Assembly (NCBI RefSeq): GCF_900660495.1
Contig: NZ_LR214950.1
Span: forward strand, 930,001 to 994,000
Direction: 5' to 3'
Origin: Mycoplasmopsis gallinacea
Lineage (GTDB): Bacteria; Bacillota_I; Bacilli_A; Mycoplasmatales; Metamycoplasmataceae
DNA: 64,000 bases
The position numbers and the translations under genes were made by a program. The notes under the pieces were generated by a model. That model worked only from the letters and a program-made list of their open reading frames with translations, made no database searches and had not been told where the DNA came from. Positions 1 through 8,424 of the stretch are shown here, piece after piece (within the stretch, counting starts at the first letter, position 1; every line of letters starts with the position of its first letter).

Positions 1-124
1 AAAAAGAAAAAGAGAATATTTTTTTAAACTCAATGGTTATAAAATTATAATAATTGGACTGTTAGGGCTTATTTGCTTTATTTTAATTTTAACTTTAGTA
101 TTTTTACAAACAAATTTAGCATAG
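1..124 (+). CDS. C-terminal end of a membrane protein (partial)
   Basis: The reading frame is open from the window edge and stops with TAG at 122-124. The visible residues are a short basic stretch (KRKRE), then a hydrophobic helix of about 25 residues rich in Ile, Leu and Phe, then a short polar tail. This looks like a final transmembrane segment. The family cannot be named because the rest of the gene is outside the window. A strong terminator hairpin begins at the stop codon, so this is the last gene of its transcript. Confidence 0.6.
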   Translation, partial: KRKREYFFKLNGYKIIIIGLLGLICFILILTLVFLQTNLA

Positions 125-161
125 CAAAGAAAAATCAAAGCATTTTTGATTTTTCTTTGCT
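123..161 (+). terminator. Rho-independent terminator after the partial membrane gene
   Basis: A perfect 17-bp stem (123-139 pairing with 145-161) encloses a 5-nt loop and is followed by ATTTT. The first arm overlaps the TAG stop of the upstream gene. The stem is long but AT-rich, as is usual in this genome. Confidence 0.8.
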
Positions 162-207
162 ATTTTAATGTGCTTTGAATCTATAAAGAGAGCTAAAATC
201 TAAAAAA

Positions 208-216
208 TGTTATAAT
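208..216 (+). promoter_or_regulatory. Extended -10 promoter of pncB-rsuA
   Basis: TATAAT at 211-216 is preceded by TG one base upstream (TGTTATAAT), an extended -10 form. No good -35 is visible. The distance to the pncB ATG is about 40 nt, with an AAAGGA ribosome site at 245-250. The same TGnTATAAT form occurs before hrcA and dnaK in this window. Confidence 0.55.
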
Positions 217-256
217 TTATTTTACAAATAAAAGTCCAAAATTCAAAGGAATAATT

Positions 257-1273
257 ATGAAACATGAAAAAACTAAATATATAGCTAGTTATTTTGAAAA
301 AACTAAAACAATTTTAGAAAATGAAATGCCAAATAATGTAATTAAGCTTCAATTTTTCCAAAGAAAAGATGATTCTATGCTTGCAGGTATGGAAGAAGTT
401 TTAAATTTACTTGAAGAAGTAACTGATACAAGCAAATACACTATTAGATACTTAAAAGATGGAACCATTATTAATAATTTAGATATTGTTTTAGAACTTG
501 AAGGACACTATCAAGATTTTGGAATCTGAGAAGGAATGATTGATGGTATTTTAGCTAGAAACACCTCAATTGCAACCAATGCATATCATTGTAAAAAAGC
601 TGCTAATGGCAAAGAAATTATTTTTATGGGCGATCGTGCTGATCATTATATTAACCAAGAAAATGATGGAAAAGCGGTTGCAATTGGTGGACTTAAAACA
701 GTTTCAACTCAGGCGCAAAAAGCTTGAAGCAATCTCTCAGATGATGAATCAATTTTTGGAAGTATGCCCCATGTATTAATTCAAGGTTTTGGTGGTGATG
801 TAGTTAAAGCTACCAAAGCTTTCGCAAAGCATTTTCCTAAACACAAATTAATCGCTTTGGTTGATTATCATAATGATGTTATTACTGAATCATTAAAAGT
901 GTGAAAAGAACTTGGTGATAAGGTATGAGGAATTAGAATTGATACTTCAAAAAACATGGTTGATCATATGTTTGATAACGATGAAGAGAAACATTACGGA
1001 GTTAATCCAGAGCAAGTATTTAGACTTAGAAAAGCTCTTGATGAAGCTGGTGCTACAAAATACAAAATTGTAGTTTCTAGTGGGTTTAACCCTGAAAAAA
1101 TCAAGCTTTTTGAATCCTTAAAAGTTCCAGTGGATTTTTATGGAGTAGGTCAAAGCATTTTCAAATTAAATAATTCATTTTCAGCAGATGCAACAATTCT
1201 AAATGGAGAAAAAGAAGCTAAAGAAGGCCGTTTTTATCGTGAGAACCCTAATTTAATTCTTTACAAAAAATAG
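257..1273 (+). CDS. pncB: Nicotinate phosphoribosyltransferase
   Basis: Predicted cytosolic enzyme of 338 residues that converts nicotinate and PRPP to nicotinate mononucleotide, the first step of NAD salvage. The sequence has the NAPRTase/quinolinate-PRTase barrel features: LELEGHYQDFGIWEG near residues 80-94, ARNTSIATNAY just after, a phosphate-binding-type run IQGFGGDVVKA in the middle, and FYGVGQSIFK near the C terminus. The frame passes several TGA codons (for example 527 and 725) that must be Trp. The ATG at 257 has AAAGGA upstream. The gene abuts rsuA with no gap (TAG then ATG), so the two are probably one operon. The length suits the short mycoplasma/archaeal form of the family. Confidence 0.88.
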
Positions 1274-1987
1274 ATGAATAAAATTAGAATTGATAAACTT
1301 GTTTCAAGTTGTTTAAACCTTTCAAGAGCGGAAGCTAAAAAGTTAATTAGCAAAAAGAAAATACTTGTAAATAATGTATCTATTGCTCAAAGCAGTTACA
1401 TTATTGATTTAGATAAAGATGAAGTTTTATATGAAAATCAAAAACTTCTTTATCAAGAATTTTTCTACTTTGTGCTAAATAAACCTTCTGGTTATATTTG
1501 TTCTTGAAATAGTGATGAAGGAGCAATTATCTTTGATCTTTTAGATCGAAAAGATCAAGCTATCAAGGATTTAAACACTTTTGGTAGATTAGATAAAGAT
1601 ACTACCGGGATCATTATTTTATCTAATGATGGTAAGCTAAATCACGAGCTTTTTTCAGGTAAAAAGCACGTAGATAAAACTTATTTAGCTACTTTAGATA
1701 AAAGTGTAAATATAGATGATCTACTTATCTTAGAAAAAGGTATTGATATTGGTGATGGTGAATTTACTAAGGAGTGTAAAGCAATCAAAATCAATAATAA
1801 TTTAGTGCAACTTACAATTTCTGAAGGTAAATACCATCAAGTTAAAAGAATGTTTAAAGCAATTGGTTATGAAGTTATTAAGCTTCATCGAAGTGCGATT
1901 GGAAATATGAATTTAATTGATTTAAACATCTTAGAAGGAAAGTATATTCAGTTAACTAAAGAGCAAGTTTTATCTCTAATAGGCTAA
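1274..1987 (+). CDS. rsuA: RsuA-type pseudouridine synthase
   Basis: A 237-residue enzyme predicted to isomerise a uridine in rRNA to pseudouridine, most like the RsuA group that modifies U516 of 16S rRNA. An N-terminal S4-like RNA-binding domain (IRIDKLVSSCLNLSRAEAKK) is followed by LNKPSGYICS and the catalytic GRLDKDTTG motif, whose Asp is the nucleophile. The C-terminal motif ISEGKYHQVKRMF is typical of RsuA/RluB. The ATG directly follows the pncB stop, so translation is probably coupled. A shared terminator at 2001-2030 separates it from the convergent hsd locus. RluB or RluE are alternatives within the family; the length favours RsuA. Confidence 0.82.
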
Positions 1988-2000
1988 AAATCATATTCAA

Positions 2001-2030
2001 AAATACCATTGTAATAGTGCAATGGTATTT
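2001..2030. terminator. Bidirectional terminator between rsuA and hsdS
   Basis: An 11-bp perfect stem (AAATACCATTG at 2001-2011, CAATGGTATTT at 2020-2030) with an 8-nt loop. A-rich sequence lies on one side and TTAATCTTTT on the other, so it can serve both convergent transcripts. Confidence 0.75.
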
Positions 2031-2049
2031 TTAATCTTTTAATAAATTG

Positions 2050-2655
2050 CTATTTAGCTTGATTTTCTAGGTAGCTAAAGATTTTATCACGATAATATTG
2101 ATATTGAATTTGAGTAAGCTCAATCAATTTAGGAAGCCCTAATTTTAAATCATTAACAAACTCGTGGAAAGCTTTTATTTTGTTTGATATTTCTTTTTGT
2201 TTTTGCAAAGGAATTATAGGTATATCTATATTTCTAATATCTATCGTCGATATAGCGGGAATAGCTCCGCCATCCTTGCTAACTAATAAAGAATCTATAT
2301 TTTTGGTTAAGTAGAAATAGATAAATAAAGGATCATAATCTTTATAAGTTTGAATAGAAACACAAGAGTTTCCTAATCAAAATTTATCATTGATGTAGTT
2401 AGTAGCACCTGCGTTAGCGCCTCTTATTGAAATAAGAACATTTTCACCTTCTCTATTATATTCATCATGATAACCAGAATTATTTCTCCCGCCATTGTAA
2501 AATGGATAAATAAATTCTTCTGAATAATCTTGCGCTTTAACAAATTGTCCAGAACTTATCTGTGCACAATTTGAAAGTTTGATTGTTAAAGAAATTGTCG
2601 TATTGAATATAAATTCAATAATTTTAATTAATCCGCTCTCTCTCTCTCTCTCCAA
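2050..2655 (-). pseudogene. hsdS: Out-of-frame fourth target-recognition segment of hsdS (phase-off)
   Basis: This stretch encodes about 200 residues of an HsdS half: a target-recognition domain (YPFYNGGRNNSGYH, SIRGANAGATNYINDKFWLGN) and a closing helix (QYQYYRDKIFSYLENQAK, stop at 2050-2052). It follows the 611-residue hsdS frame but lies in another frame. The frames meet at the (AG)8 tract at 2636-2651. A repeat count divisible by three would fuse it to the upstream protein. With the present count it could only be made from an internal TTG at 2655, which has no convincing separate ribosome site. I read it as a phase-off domain rather than decay, because no other stop interrupts it (TGA = Trp). 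Confidence 0.75.
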
Positions 2656-4459
2656 TACCTTTATTATCTATAATTCCAGTTTCAAGGTATTTGAAAATTG
2701 CGTCGCGATAATACTCGTATTGCTGTTGCCTTTTAACTTCTTCGGAAGGTAGACCAATGTTTAAGTCCTTACAAATAGCTTCAAAATTATCAAGAACTTT
2801 AACTATTTTTTCTTGAATTTTTAAAGAAGGTATTTCTATTTTGATATTATCGACTACATTGCTCATTAATTTAGCATTAGCTAAATCTCTTTTTACATAT
2901 TTTTGAGCATTTATGGATAATCAGTAGTAAAGGTATTTTGATTTTAATATATTTATATCAGGAATTATCAATCCACAAACATTAGTAATGCTAAATTTAC
3001 CATTTCTATAAAAGACTGTGCCAGCTTTTGCTCCATCAGTTGTTCAGGTTACAAATTCTCCATCAAAGTCAAATGTATCTATTTTACCAAGCTGTCCATC
3101 ATTTTCAGTTTGAGATGAATACACTGGATATATTCCTTTATTTTGCTCTATTTCGTTTTTGCTGATAACTCTTCCTCTTTTTAATTGACATACTTTTCCG
3201 ATAGTGGTAGATAAGTAAAAATTATCAAAAATAAATGAAAGAATTTTAGTTAATCCGCTCTCTCTCTCTCCAATACCTTTATCATCTATAATTCCAGTTT
3301 CAAGGTATTTGAAGATTGCATCACGATAAAAATCATATTGCTGTTGTCTTTTAGCTTCTTCAGCAGGAAGACCAATATTTAAGTCTTTACAAATAGCTTC
3401 AAAGTTATCAAGAACTTTCACTATTTTTTCTTGAGTTCGAATTGAAGGGATTAAAATTGTTAATGAAGATAAAGATGTCTTTTTGAGCCCCGGTATTCCA
3501 CTGCCTTGAACCAAATTGAATATTTTATCTTGATTAGATTTTAAATAGAAAAATAAGAATCTATTCAATATCTGTTTAGAAGTGACTTTTAATGAATAAC
3601 AATGGGATCCTTGGTAAAAATCTTCATACATTCATTGAACATAACCAGCATTTGATCCGCCTTGACTTACAATGATTGTATTTTTAATATTATTAAAGTT
3701 TTTAGCGTTAGAACTTCTGTTAATACCACCATTCATATATGGATATAAACCATTTTCTGAAAGATCTTCTTTAGAAGGTTGTTTACCAATATTTATTTCT
3801 GTGATTTCGCTTAATTTTTTGCTAAAAAAATTAATGTCGTTTAACAAATTGTTATTTGATAACAATTTGTCTCTATAAAATTTATATTGCTCGTCCCTCG
3901 CCTTCAGCTCCGCCTTCAGCTCCGCTGAATACTCGGTAAATTTGTCAAGAATTTCAACTATTTTGTTTTGAACCTCCATATTAGGTACAAAAATAGGTGT
4001 TTTTTTAAAATCCTTTATGTCAACTCTTGGGAATGTAGATGTTTGCAAATCTTTTTTTAGTTTTTCAGCCAAATTTTTAAAGTAGAAAAACATAAATTTA
4101 ATATTTATTAAATTAATTAATTGCTCTTTAACTTGAAAAACATGAAACTGTTGGTTACAAATAAAATCATTTTTAATTAAAGCAATCTCTCCGATTGTTG
4201 CTGTTGTGGACATAATTAAAGAATTGGATTTGAACAAAGTTCTAACTCCTTTAATAGACACTTTTTCAATGGAGTTATGTAGAACATCGCCGTTTTCTCT
4301 AATATCTTTAAGTGTGAATCAATTAATATCCCCCTCTTTTCAAAACTCTTTATTTGATTTAAGAGGAGTATATCCGTTTTTAATATCAAAAATATCTTCT
4401 ATTTTATAGAAAGAATTGTTGCCTTTATATTGAAAGAGCAATTTCTCAAAAAAATTCAT
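2624..4459 (-). CDS. hsdS: Type I restriction-modification specificity subunit with three target-recognition domains
   Basis: A 611-residue DNA-specificity subunit that would direct HsdM methylation. Canonical HsdS has about 400 residues and two recognition domains; this frame has three. TRD1 spans about residues 1-165. A central helix follows (EILDKFTEYSAELKAEL onward, with a tandem AELK repeat at 179-187). TRD2 is about 210-345, then a helix with KVLDNFEAICKDLNIGLP and QQQYDFYRDAIFKYLE. An AG tract encodes ERE near residue 397. TRD3 and a near copy of the second helix come next, ending at a second AG tract and TAA. The start ATG overlaps the hsdM stop (TAATG), so they are co-transcribed and probably coupled. 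TGA is read as Trp throughout. With one repeat change at the first tract the protein would stop near residue 400, the usual length. Confidence 0.85.
2636..2651 (-). repeat. (AG)8 simple-sequence tract in hsdS, frame switch 2
   Basis: Eight CT units on the plus strand (AG on the coding strand) inside the hsdS frame. With eight units the frame reads GIGERERERIN then TAA. Seven units would give GIGERERAD then TAA. Six or nine would read on into the fourth recognition domain. Two of three frames therefore stop within a few codons. Confidence 0.88.
2653..2820 (-). repeat. Copy B of the hsdS conserved-helix direct repeat
   Basis: This segment encodes KVLDNFEAICKDLNIGLPSEE and YRDAIFKYLETGIIDNKG. 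It is a close direct repeat of 3271-3436, about 620 bp away in the same orientation. Recombination between the copies would delete or duplicate one recognition domain plus one AG tract. Confidence 0.75.
3258..3269 (-). repeat. (AG)6 simple-sequence tract in hsdS, frame switch 1
   Basis: Six CT units on the plus strand keep the frame open (GIGERESGL) into the third recognition domain. Seven units would give GIGERERAD then stop, and eight would give GIGERERERIN then stop. The flanks match those of the second tract, so both have the same built-in stops in the other two frames. Confidence 0.88.
3271..3436 (-). repeat. Copy A of the hsdS conserved-helix direct repeat
   Basis: Direct repeat partner of 2653-2820. 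It encodes KVLDNFEAICKDLNIGLPAEE and YRDAIFKYLETGIIDDKG, with only scattered differences at DNA level. Each copy sits immediately upstream (in coding sense) of an AG tract. Confidence 0.75.
3899..3922 (-). repeat. Tandem 12-bp repeat in the hsdS inter-domain spacer
   Basis: Two perfect copies of CGCCTTCAGCTC (plus strand), followed by a degenerate third start. They encode AELK twice, between TRD1 and TRD2. The position and four-residue unit recall the TAEL repeats of EcoR124 HsdS, where repeat number sets the spacer length of the recognised sequence. Confidence 0.8.
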
Positions 4460-6021
4460 TACTCTTCTCCTTCAAGTTCAAAAATGATTTTATCGATTTC
4501 ACTACGTAAAACAGCTTGACGAGCAACAATTTCTTTAAGTTCTGCATTAAGTTTTTTGATATCAATAACTTCTTTTGTATCTTCTTTTTCAACATATGAA
4601 TTTACAGAAAGGTTGTAATCATTATCTCTAATTTGGTCATATGAAGCCACTTTAACAAAGTTTTGTAAGTCTTTTCTTTTGTTGTATAAATCTAAAATAT
4701 GTGCGATATTTTCGTCTGTAAGTTTGTTTTTATTAGATTTTTTAACAAAGAAACTTGATGCATCGATAAATGTGACATCAGTATCTTTTCTGTTCTTTTT
4801 AAGCACTAAAATGCAAGTTGCAATTTCTGGTCCAAAAAATAAATTCTCTGGGAGTTGAATGATTGAATCAACAAAATTATTATTAATTAAATACTTACGA
4901 ATTTTTTGCTCAGCCTTGCCACGATACATAATTCCAGGAAAACAAACAATGGCAGCTGTTCCTTCTGGGGATAAGTTGTTTAGAGCATGGAGTATAAAAG
5001 CTCAATCAGCTTTTGAACTAGGAGCAAGCACCCCAGGACCAGTGAAACGTGGATCATTAATTAAAGTTTTATCATTTTTTTTATTTCAACTAATTGAATA
5101 TGGAGGGTTAGAAACAATTACATCAAAGAATGTATTTCATTCTTTTGGATTTGTTAAAGTATCATCGCAGTAAATGTGAAACTTATCAAAATCCATATCA
5201 TGAAGGAACATGTTCATTCTACAAAGGTTGAATGTTGTAACGTTAATTTCTTGTCCAAAAACACCACTTGTGATATTTTTAGCACCTAAAATCTTAACTG
5301 CTTGTAAAAGAAGTGAACCTGAACCAGCACACATATCGTAAACATTTTTAATATGCTTTTTATCTCCAATTGCTAATTTCACAAGCAAGTTACTTACTTC
5401 TTGAGGTGTAAAGTATTCACCACCACTTTTACCTGCATTTGATGCATACATACCCATTAAATATTCATAAGCATCACCGAATACATCAATTGAATTATCT
5501 TTTAAGTTTCCAAGGTTCATGCTTTGGACACCTTTTAAAAGCTTCACAAGTTTGTTGTTTCTTTTTGGAACTGTATCACCTAATTTGTTACTATTTACAT
5601 CAAAATCTTGGAAAAGACCCTTAAAATCATCTTCGCTATCTTTTCCTCTTGAAGAGTGTTCAATTGAATCGAAAATTCTTTTTAAAGTTTCATTTAAGTT
5701 TTCATCATATTCTGCGTTTTTAACAACATTAACAAAAAGATCTTTGCTTTCAATGAAAAACCCTATTTCTTTTGCTATTTCATTTTTAGTTTCTTCATGA
5801 ATTACTCCTTGATATTTTTCATAATCAAAATCTGTATCACCAGCTTCAGCTTGTCTGTTGTTAAATTCTCTGACCATTTTTCCAGAAAGAAAACGATAAA
5901 ACATTGCGCCAAGGACGTAGTTTTTAAAGTCTCACCCATCAACGCTTCCTCTAAGTTCATCAGCTATTTTTCAAATACTTGTATGTAATTCGTTTCTTTC
6001 TAATTCTTTTTTGTTATCCAT
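4459..6021 (-). CDS. hsdM: Type I restriction-modification methyltransferase subunit
   Basis: A 520-residue N6-adenine DNA methyltransferase subunit that would act as a complex with HsdS. An N-terminal HsdM helical domain (IWKIADELRGSVDGWDFK, FYRFLSGKM) precedes the SAM-binding motif DMCAGSGS at about residues 229-236 and the catalytic NPPY at about 305-308. The segment GGEYFTPQEVSNLLVKL is characteristic of the N6_Mtase family. The ATG at 6021 has AGGAG a few bases upstream. The stop overlaps the hsdS start. No hsdR lies on either side: rsuA and a phosphoesterase flank the pair, so the locus here encodes modification only. TGA codons near 4998 and 5085 are Trp. Confidence 0.93.
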
Positions 6022-6298
6022 AATACACTCCTAATTTTTCATATTTTTCAGCAATTTTTATTTCTCTATTTAAAATTTTATCTTATTTATTTGATTGATA
6101 CTTGTAAATGAAATTTTTATTTCAAATTTGTGTTTTAGCAAGTTTTGTAAGATCAAAACAAAATGATTTTGTATTAAATTTCAGCCTTAAAATAAATATT
6201 GAAAGGTCAAGAATTTAGTAAAATTTTAATAGATTGATTAACTCTTTAAGTTAATTATTTTTATTATCAAAATTAAAGAATTTAGAAAGGTGTTTTTT
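6022..6298. other. Divergent intergenic region, hsdM / DHH phosphoesterase
   Basis: This AT-rich stretch separates divergent genes. It holds the AGGAG site for hsdM at its left edge and AGAAAGG for the phosphoesterase at 6284-6290. Weak -10-like hexamers exist on both strands, but none is convincing, and no RNA gene is seen. Confidence 0.4.
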
Positions 6299-7270
6299 AT
6301 GATAATTGGTAACGCACAAGTTGCTATTGATGCAATTAAAAAATATGACAATATTGTTATTTTCCATCACATCCGTCCTGATGGAGATTGTCTTGGTTCT
6401 CAAGCTGGACTTGCTGAACTTATTAAAACCAACTTCCCAGATAAAAAAGTGTTTAAAGTAGGTGATGCACAAGGTTCATTCCCATTTATGAATTTTGAAT
6501 TTGACAAAATCGAAGATGTTGATTTTACTAATTCGCTTGGAATTGTTGTTGATGCTTCTTCAGGTGATAGAATTGAATGCGCAGAGCTTTTATACGAAAA
6601 TAAAACAACTGCCAAATTAAGAATTGACCACCATCCAAATGATAGTGATATTAAATATGACTATCTTTGAGTCGATGAATATTATGCTGCTGCAGCTGAA
6701 ATGATTGCTAAAATTGCTTATGAAGGTAAAATGAAAGTCACTAAAGAAGCTGCTAGCTACATTTACCTCGGAATAAACACAGATAGCGGAAGATTCTTAT
6801 ATCCTGAAACTTCAGCTAGAACTCATGAACTTGTGGCTTTTTTAATGAAAGAAGCTAACTTCCATCCTAAAGAAATTCTTAGAGAAATGTCAAAAAGAAC
6901 TTCAAAACAAATTAAATTTATCGGAAACATTTTAAGTGGATTTAAAAAAGATGGAAGAGTTTTATATTATGAAATTACTCAAGATGTTTTAGATAAATTT
7001 GGATATAACTCATTTGAAGCCGCACAATTTGTTAATGAAATTGGAAACATTGAAGATAATTCTTGTTGAGCTTTATTTGTTCAGCTTGAAGATGGAAATG
7101 TTCGTGGTAGATTACGTTCAAATGGACCACTTGTAAATAAAGTAGCTCGTTTATACAATGGTGGTGGACATGACAATGCTGCTGGAATTACACTTTCTAG
7201 CTGAGATCAAGTTAGTGATGTTCTTAAAAACTTAAACGAAGAAATTGTAAGATTTGAGGCGGAAAAATAA
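6299..7270 (+). CDS. DHH/DHHA1 phosphoesterase (NrnA/MgpA type), copy 1
   Basis: A 323-residue cytosolic phosphoesterase of the NrnA/MgpA family, which degrades nanoRNA and, in some members, pAp or cyclic dinucleotide products. Conserved motifs in order are IFHHIRPDGDCLGSQ (metal-binding His/Asp) at about residues 21-35, VVDASSGDR, IDHHPND (the DHH motif) and GGGHDNAAG in the C-terminal DHHA1 domain. The ATG at 6299 follows AGAAAGG; an in-frame GTG at 6290 is the less likely start. The stop overlaps the next ATG (TAATG), so the paralogue downstream is coupled. Which copy does what cannot be told from sequence. Confidence 0.87.
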
Positions 7271-8241
7271 TGCAAATTGGATCATTAAAAGAAGTAACAG
7301 AAAAACTTTTAAAATATGATAGCATTGTTATTTTCCACCACATCCGTCCTGATGGAGATTGTCTTGGTTCTCAATTCGGACTTAAAGAACTTCTTGAAAC
7401 TAACTTTCCAAATAAGAAAGTTTATGCTATTGGTGATGCTAAAAACTCATTTGGATTTTTAAATTTAGTTCATGATGAAATTCCAAGCAAAGAAATTCTT
7501 AAAAATTCACTTGGAGTTATTGTTGATGCTAACTTTAAAGATAGAATTGAGTGCCGTGAGGTTCTTGATGCAAATCTTTTCCCAGAAACAATTAGAATTG
7601 ATCATCATCCAAACGAAGATGATTTAGATAATTGCACTCGTTGGGTAGATAGTTCATATGTAGCAGCTGATGAAATGGTTACTGAAATTGCATACGAAAA
7701 TAATTGAAGAATCACTCCAAAAGCTGCAAATTTACTTTATCTTGGAATTAACACAGATAGTGGAAGATTTTTATATAACAACACAACAAGTAGAACTTTA
7801 AGACTTGCTGCTCATTTATATGAAAATGGACTTGATACTGATTTAATTCACCAAAGCTTGGCTAAAACTAGTTTAAACGATTTACAGTTCCAATCTTGAA
7901 TTATGAGTACCCTTAAAACTCGTGATTCAGTTGCTTATATTCAAAATGATTTAGCAACTACTTTAAAAATGGGTAAAACACCTCAAACTTCAGTAAGACC
8001 TAACTTAATTGCTAACATTGATGGATATCCAATTTGAGTTCAATTCACTGAAGAAGAGGGTGGAAAAATTAGAGTTGAGTTCCGTTCAAATGGACCAATT
8101 GTTCGTAATGTTGCGGTTAAATGAGGTGGTGGAGGACATGAAAGAGCCTCTGGATGTATGCTTGATAGCTTTGCTGATGTTGAAGCAGTTATTGATGATT
8201 GTGCTAGCGAAGTTAGAAGATACAATGCTGAAAAAAAATAA
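7270..8241 (+). CDS. DHH/DHHA1 phosphoesterase (NrnA/MgpA type), copy 2
   Basis: A paralogue of the preceding gene with exactly the same length (323 residues) and the same motifs: IFHHIRPDGDCLGSQ, VDANFKDR, IDHHPNED and GGGHERASG. The first 50 bp of the shared DGDCLGSQ region differ by a single base from copy 1, although the rest of the genes has diverged. It starts on the stop of copy 1 and ends before a clear terminator, so the pair forms a two-gene operon. Most Trp codons are TGA, but one TGG is present near 7641. Confidence 0.87.
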
Positions 8242-8254
8242 TTAATCTACTTTA

Positions 8255-8283
8255 AAAACTATGCTAAAACTAGCATGGTTTTT
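8255..8283 (+). terminator. Terminator after the phosphoesterase pair
   Basis: A 12-bp stem with one G-T pair (8255-8266 with 8271-8282), loop AAAC, and a run of T. Confidence 0.8.
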
Positions 8284-8368
8284 TGTTACTTTTTGCACCT
8301 TTAAGATCTTAAATAAATGTTACTTACAAAATTTTTGAACGGCAAAAAAAGCTTCCAACATTTAAAAT

Positions 8369-8395
8369 TTAGCAAATAAAAAATTATTTTGCTAA
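8369..8395 (+). promoter_or_regulatory. CIRCE-type HrcA operator upstream of hrcA
   Basis: TTAGCAAAT-N9-TTTTGCTAA has the exact 9-9-9 layout of CIRCE (consensus TTAGCACTC-N9-GAGTGCTAA) and keeps the outer TTAGCA/TGCTAA. The perfect inverted repeat actually extends to 12 bp per arm (8365-8376 and 8388-8399). It overlaps the -35 of the hrcA promoter, as expected for autorepression by HrcA. Confidence 0.75.
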
Positions 8396-8417
8396 ATTTG
8401 CTAGTTAATGCTATAAT
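8389..8417 (+). promoter_or_regulatory. hrcA promoter
   Basis: TTGCTA (8389-8394) and TATAAT (8412-8417) are separated by 17 bp, with TG before the -10 (TGCTATAAT). The -35 lies in the right arm of the CIRCE-type operator. Transcription would start about where the ATG is, so the message may be leaderless. Confidence 0.65.
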
Positions 8418-8424
8418 AATAAAT

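Noticed and set aside
6290-6301. GTG at 6290 as start of the first phosphoesterase
   Set aside because: It lies inside the AGAAAGG ribosome site; ATG 6299 fits spacing and family length.
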